DNA of 15,977 nt from Caldivirga sp. GTDB lineage: Archaea; Thermoproteota; Thermoprotei; Thermoproteales; Thermocladiaceae. The stretch covers positions 1-15,977 of the forward strand of contig JAPWUH010000014.1 of assembly GCA_028275645.1 (NCBI GenBank), read 5' to 3'. Position 1 is the stretch's first letter; each line of letters opens with the position of its first letter. Positions 12,527 through 15,977 of this stretch are shown in pieces. The translations under genes were made by a program, and so were the position numbers. The notes beneath the pieces were generated by a model. That model worked only from the letters and a program-made list of their open reading frames with translations. It was not told the DNA's origin and ran no database searches.

Positions 12527-13693
12527 GTGGCAGTGGTTATGGCTAACTTACCCATGCCTCCTAGGGAGGTTTACGACCTGATAAGGGAGGGCACGGCCAT
12601 TGTGGCTCATCCACTGGCCTTAACTGAGGATAGGAGGATCGATGAGGCTAGGCAGAGGGCATTAACAATATATTATCTCGCCTCCGGGGCTGGTGGTGTA
12701 GCTATCGGCGTCCATACCACTCAGTTCGAAGTTCATGATAACGGTATGTATGAGCCATTGCTGAAGATGATGAGCGAGGTTGTTGATGAATGCGGCAGAA
12801 AGGTTGGTAGGGTGGTTAAGGTCGCCGGTATAGTAGGTGGCACTAGGCAGGCTGTTGAGGAGGCTAAGCTAGCCTATAAGTTAGGTTACCATGCAGGCCT
12901 GGTCAGTCTTCATAGGCTCACCGGTGAGCCCCAGGATAAGATCATTGAGCACGTTAAGGCCGTGGCCAGGGAGATACCTGTCTTCGGCTTCTACCTCCAA
13001 CCAGCTGTGGGTGGGTTAAGGCTTAGCTACGGCTTCTGGAGGAGACTTGTGGAGGAGGTTGAGAACCTCATCGCCATTAAGGTCGCCCCCTTCAACAGGT
13101 ATGCTACGGTTGACGTAGCCAGGGCAGTTGCCGATGCAGGTAGGGCAGGTGAGGTAGCCTTATACACTGGCAACGACGACAACATAATCGTAGACCTGTT
13201 AACCAGGTTCAGCTTCACGGCAAGTAACGGGGAGGTTAGGGAGGTTAGGATAGTGGGTGGTTTACTGGGCCACTGGGCCTTCTGGACCAAGAGATCTATG
13301 GAAATTTTCAGGTTAGTTAAGTCAATAGCAGACTCCAGGCATCAAATACCACCCGAGCTACTAACCCTAAGCGCTCAGGTCACTGACGTCAATGGGGCGG
13401 TGTTTGATGCAGCGAATAACTTCAGGGGGGTTATACCAGGGATTAATGAGGTTCTCAGGAGGAGTGGCCTCCTTAAGGGTAGGTGGACTCTTAACCCTGG
13501 GGAGGACCTATCCCCAGGCCAGTTAGAGGAGATAAACAGAATCTACGCATCTTACCCACACCTAAGGGATGATGAATTCACCTCCAAGTACGTTGATGAG
13601 TGGGTTAAAGGTGAGTGCGTGGGGTTTGGGGAATTAAGGGAATTGACAATAGATGACGTTAGGCTAATGGTGCGTGGCAGGTATGGTCATTGA
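12527..13693 (+). CDS. Long DHDPS/NAL-family class I aldolase-like protein
   Basis: 388 aa from the GTG at 12527; the GTG at 12533 and ATG at 12539 are equally possible starts. A TIM-barrel of the dihydrodipicolinate synthase/N-acetylneuraminate lyase family: Tyr156 in FGFYLQPA and the Schiff-base Lys185 in LIAIKVAPF are in place. The usual GTTGE pyruvate-carboxylate loop is replaced by GVHTTQFEV (61-69), and HPLALT (28-33) replaces the normal strand-1 motif. The protein is about 80-90 residues longer than canonical DHDPS, mainly at the C-terminus (about 300-388). It is therefore unlikely to make lysine precursors; cleavage or formation of a 2-oxo sugar acid or related compound is possible. 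It overlaps the next gene and is almost certainly co-translated with it. Confidence 0.8.
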   Translation: MAVVMANLPMPPREVYDLIREGTAIVAHPLALTEDRRIDEARQRALTIYYLASGAGGVAIGVHTTQFEVHDNGMYEPLLKMMSEVVDECGRKVGRVVKVAGIVGGTRQAVEEAKLAYKLGYHAGLVSLHRLTGEPQDKIIEHVKAVAREIPVFGFYLQPAVGGLRLSYGFWRRLVEEVENLIAIKVAPFNRYATVDVARAVADAGRAGEVALYTGNDDNIIVDLLTRFSFTASNGEVREVRIVGGLLGHWAFWTKRSMEIFRLVKSIADSRHQIPPELLTLSAQVTDVNGAVFDAANNFRGVIPGINEVLRRSGLLKGRWTLNPGEDLSPGQLEEINRIYASYPHLRDDEFTSKYVDEWVKGECVGFGELRELTIDDVRLMVRGRYGH

Positions 13694-14963
13694 GGCATCG
13701 TACACAAAGGTTGAGATAACACCACCCCTCGGGCTTAGGTTAGGGGGTTATGCGCATAGGCTTGGTAAGCCGGCCAGGGAAGTCCACGACGACCTATACG
13801 CCAGGTTGCTCATGCTAACTACGGCCGATGCCGAGGTGGTTATAGTCCAACTTGACCTACTTGGGTTGTATAGGCAGGACGCATTGGTGATAAAAGAGGC
13901 CGTGAGCAAGGCCACAGGCGTTGAAAGGGGCAATGTAATCGTCGCCTCAACGCACACGCACTCGGCACCGGAAACAATCATACCCATGTGGCCCAACACG
14001 CTCCCATATAGCGAGGGTGAGAGGAAGCTGTATAACGAGTGGTTCAGCGGCATTGTGGGTAAGGTGGGTGAGGCTGCACGTGAACTAAACGGCACCGAGA
14101 AGGCTGAAGTAGCTGTGGGGATTGGTGAAGCTGGGGGTTTATGCTTCAACAGGTCTTTTAAGGGGGGCTTGGTTGATGAGGAGTTACCCATACTGGCGGT
14201 TAAAATAGGGAACAGCAGAATTGCACTACTCAACTACGCATGCCACCCAGTCTGCAACACTGACTTAGGCTTCTCAGCAGATTACCCAGGCGTTTTATAC
14301 GACTCACTGCTGAGGCGTGGAGTTGAGTCAATTTTCATAACCGGAGCCACCGGTGATATAGACCCGGTTAGGAAGGGGAGGGGGTACATGGGTTACATGG
14401 GTGAATACCTAGCATCAACGGTGGTTAATGCACTTGCTTCACTTAAGCCGACCGGGTACACCATGGACATGGTTAACATTGGGCTTAGACTACCTGCCAG
14501 GGTTGTTAATGAAGAGTTAGCTAGGGTTAGGTATGAGGAGGCGCTTAGGAAGGTCAAGGACAAGGGTGGGTTGCCAAACGAACCTACCGAGTCCATATGG
14601 GCCGATGAAGACTACCTAAGGTTAATGTACAGCGATGAAGAATACGCCGTATCTAAGGTGAGCGAAGCAAACATCGATACCGAGGTCACGCTGCTAAGGC
14701 TTGGCGACCTACTGCTGGTGGCAATACCAGGTGAACCCTTTGTTGAAACTGGCCTAGCCATTAAGAGTAAGGCGGTTGAGCTGGGGTTTAGAGTAACCAT
14801 GGTGGCTGGCTACGTCAACGACTACATAGGTTACATACCGACCAAGGCCTCCTTCATCATGAATACCTATGAGGCCAGGTTAGCTAGGTGGAGTAGGGTA
14901 ACCGAGGAGGCTGAGGGGTTGGTGAGGAGTAGGGTGTTTAACGCTATTAAGGACATTAGGTGA
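13683..14963 (+). CDS. Neutral/alkaline ceramidase-fold hydrolase, probably not a ceramidase
   Basis: About 426 aa from the ATG at 13683 (GTG at 13674 adds three residues, used for numbering). The start YTKVEITPPLGLRLGGYA (10-27) is the family opening. Likely zinc ligands: H94/H96 in STHTHSAPE, H191 in YACHPV, E354 in IPGEPF, and a Tyr in VNDYIGYIPT (381-390). The segment TGATGDIDP (223-231) sits where ceramidases have GDVSP, so the nucleophilic Ser appears to be Asp. No signal peptide is seen, suggesting a cytoplasmic enzyme, whereas true ceramidases are secreted or membrane-associated. Archaea have no ceramide, so a different amide or ester substrate is expected. It overlaps the aldolase gene by 11 nt. 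A T-rich terminator for the opposite strand overlaps its stop. Confidence 0.85.
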   Translation: MVIEASYTKVEITPPLGLRLGGYAHRLGKPAREVHDDLYARLLMLTTADAEVVIVQLDLLGLYRQDALVIKEAVSKATGVERGNVIVASTHTHSAPETIIPMWPNTLPYSEGERKLYNEWFSGIVGKVGEAARELNGTEKAEVAVGIGEAGGLCFNRSFKGGLVDEELPILAVKIGNSRIALLNYACHPVCNTDLGFSADYPGVLYDSLLRRGVESIFITGATGDIDPVRKGRGYMGYMGEYLASTVVNALASLKPTGYTMDMVNIGLRLPARVVNEELARVRYEEALRKVKDKGGLPNEPTESIWADEDYLRLMYSDEEYAVSKVSEANIDTEVTLLRLGDLLLVAIPGEPFVETGLAIKSKAVELGFRVTMVAGYVNDYIGYIPTKASFIMNTYEARLARWSRVTEEAEGLVRSRVFNAIKDIR

Positions 14964-14974
14964 AAAAAGTAAAA
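14963..14974 (-). terminator. T-rich terminator for the NusA-like gene
   Basis: On the minus strand TTTTACTTTTTT lies about 40-50 nt beyond the stop of the NusA-like gene (15015). Oligo-T tracts are the usual intrinsic terminator in archaea. It abuts the stop codon of the convergent hydrolase gene. Confidence 0.5.
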
Positions 14975-15014
14975 CGATAGTTATGCCTCCCCAATCCCTA
15001 ACCCTAACTCCCCC

Positions 15015-15551
15015 TCATGCCGTGTTTAACTGATCGCGGCCAATTACCCTAACCTTAACGCTCCTATTGGTTATCGCACTCAATAGCCTAGCCATGTCAG
15101 TTGGCTTGAGCCTCAGTCTCCTGGCATCCCTCTTCATTATCCTAACCTCGGTTTCACTAGTTCCATCAGGTAGCCAGGTTGTGGCTACCGTGGGCTTAGC
15201 CGGGTAGGCTATTTGCGTGACTAGCTCGTTAATGTCTGCCGTGTACTCAATTATCTTAACCCTCCTGTTAAGCATCTCGGTTAGCTTATCCTCAAGCGAC
15301 CTAACCATGTTTATCGGCACCCGCCTAATGCCCTTAAGCGCTATGAAGTAGGTGTTACCCACATCATAGGATTTATAATACTCAACGTCATTCAGCATGC
15401 TCTTCAGCTTCTGATCCTCGTCAGTTAGCTTAAGTATAGCATCTATGACGTCAACGTCATACATTTCATACTGACCACTGTTGAGCAGCGACTGGCACTT
15501 GCTGCAAAACAGCCGCGTCTTCACGCAAAACTCGCAGAACGGTATCCGCAT
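15015..15551 (-). CDS. Zinc-finger NusA-like KH-domain protein
   Basis: 178 aa from the ATG at 15551 (a GTG at 15554 adds one residue, used for numbering). An N-terminal zinc knuckle CEFCVKTRLFCSKC (Cys 7, 10, 17, 20) is followed by a helical segment and KH-like domains. LEDKLTEMLNRRVKIIEYTA and the following LVTQIAYPAK (111-120) match the end of the archaeal NusA KH module, and VRIMKRDARRL with VKVRVIGRDQ suggests a second one. The GxxG loop is degenerate (GIRRVP, 75-80). Archaeal NusA-like proteins bind RNA and are thought to act in transcription elongation or termination. A TATA box at 15573-15581 is 26 nt before the ATG, so the transcript is probably leaderless. A T-rich terminator follows. 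Confidence 0.78.
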   Translation of the reverse strand: MRIPFCEFCVKTRLFCSKCQSLLNSGQYEMYDVDVIDAILKLTDEDQKLKSMLNDVEYYKSYDVGNTYFIALKGIRRVPINMVRSLEDKLTEMLNRRVKIIEYTADINELVTQIAYPAKPTVATTWLPDGTSETEVRIMKRDARRLRLKPTDMARLLSAITNRSVKVRVIGRDQLNTA

Positions 15552-15572
15552 CACCCCCTCATTCAGTTAGGA

Positions 15573-15581
15573 TATATAAAA
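15573..15581 (-). promoter_or_regulatory. TATA box of the NusA-like gene
   Basis: TTTTATATA on the minus strand centred at 15577, 26 nt before the ATG at 15551. Confidence 0.65.
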
Positions 15582-15675
15582 CTTTCCTTCCTAGGAATAG
15601 TAACTTAACCCATTTTCATCAACGACCAACCGTAATCAAGCTGCCGCGCCTCCCCTTAACTAGGTTAAACTCCTC

Positions 15676-15912
15676 GTGGAGTTCGTAAAGCGCCCCGTTT
15701 CCCCTCATCCCGGTGACCCTAATAATCCTTCATCTTTGTCGGGACTGGCCCCCATTCTTGGGGCATCACTGGTCAGTTTGCCCACGGGGCTGGGCGTCCG
15801 CACCTTCCTCGGGTTAACTCATCTACCAGGCGGAATCATGATTTGTGAAAACTGCAGATTCAAAGCACCTAGGGATAAGGTACCCATGTACTGGGTATTA
15901 AAATTAAGATGA
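15676..15912 (+). pseudogene. Probable decayed C-terminus of an IS200/IS605 TnpB protein
   Basis: An open frame ending TAAAATTAAGA-TGA at 15912. The last 24 residues contain CENCRFKAPRDKVPMYWVLK, close to the end of the TnpB zinc-finger/RuvC-III region (CxxCGFxAxRD...). Upstream, NPSSLSGLAPILGA looks like a mutated TSSxCPxCG. Two of the four expected Cys are lost and no RuvC-I/II regions or promoter are present, so it is non-functional if the identification is right. Base composition across 15676-15840 is richer in G and C than neighbouring gaps. The region after the stop (15913-15977) is also open in another frame and may continue the remnant past the window edge. It could be a chance ORF. 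Confidence 0.3.
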
Positions 15913-15977
15913 AAGATGATTGAACCTGAGGATGAGGATTGCCCGCACCGATAATGTTACCCAGGTCAACTGCAGTG

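Noticed and set aside
1..15977. CRISPR array, complete insertion sequence, or integrase/attachment site at the tRNA.
   Set aside because: No regularly spaced repeats, no intact transposase or integrase, and no repeated tRNA 3' segment seen in the window.

Overview
The window looks like hyperthermophilic crenarchaeal chromosome, most likely Thermoproteales of the Caldivirga/Vulcanisaeta/Thermocladium type. The evidence is a SecY and a separate Sec61-beta, RIO2 kinase, an archaeal PUA (MCT-1/Tma20-like) protein, bifunctional PGI/PMI, a zinc-finger NusA-like KH protein, an intron-bearing tRNA with an encoded CCA, and AT-rich TATA boxes placed about 25-27 nt before start codons (leaderless transcription). 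The genus is an inference; no database could be searched.

Layout. 1-343: tail of a DHA2-type MFS drug exporter. 413-1393 (+): PGI/PMI. 1390-2980 (-): a PhoU-like (DUF47) accessory gene followed by a very divergent PiT-type phosphate permease. 2999-3556: a possible 38-codon ORF, tRNA-Val(CAC) with a 17-nt intron, and the secY promoter region. 3557-5005 (+): secY. 5008-6174 (-): membrane GT2 glycosyltransferase. 6360-7598 (+): MFS transporter. 7639-8442 (+): mqnD (futalosine menaquinone pathway). 8443-8747: gene-poor, with a Cys-rich micro-ORF. 8748-10465 (-): operon of an 81-aa unknown protein, a PUA protein and RIO2. 10519-10695 (-): Sec61-beta, 58 aa. 10864-11718 (+): single-domain KaiC-like ATPase. 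11719-11950: GC-rich non-coding island. 11951-12391 (-): HTH regulator, divergent from 12527-14963 (+), an overlapping pair of a long DHDPS-family aldolase and a neutral-ceramidase-fold hydrolase. 15015-15551 (-): NusA-like protein. 15555-15977: probable decayed TnpB C-terminus.

Most of the window is housekeeping: translation and ribosome biogenesis (tRNA, PUA, RIO2), secretion (SecY, Sec61-beta), transcription (NusA-like), central metabolism (PGI/PMI) and quinone synthesis (MqnD). The part most likely to hold an uncharacterised system is 11951-14963. There a regulator faces a translationally coupled aldolase/hydrolase pair across an AT-rich gap containing a perfect inverted repeat. The hydrolase has the ceramidase metal-site motifs but apparently lacks the ceramidase serine, so the usual annotation is probably misleading. 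Secondary points are the divergent permease, the unknown first gene of the RIO2 operon, and the GC-rich island, which may be a structured RNA or an IS200/IS605 remnant.
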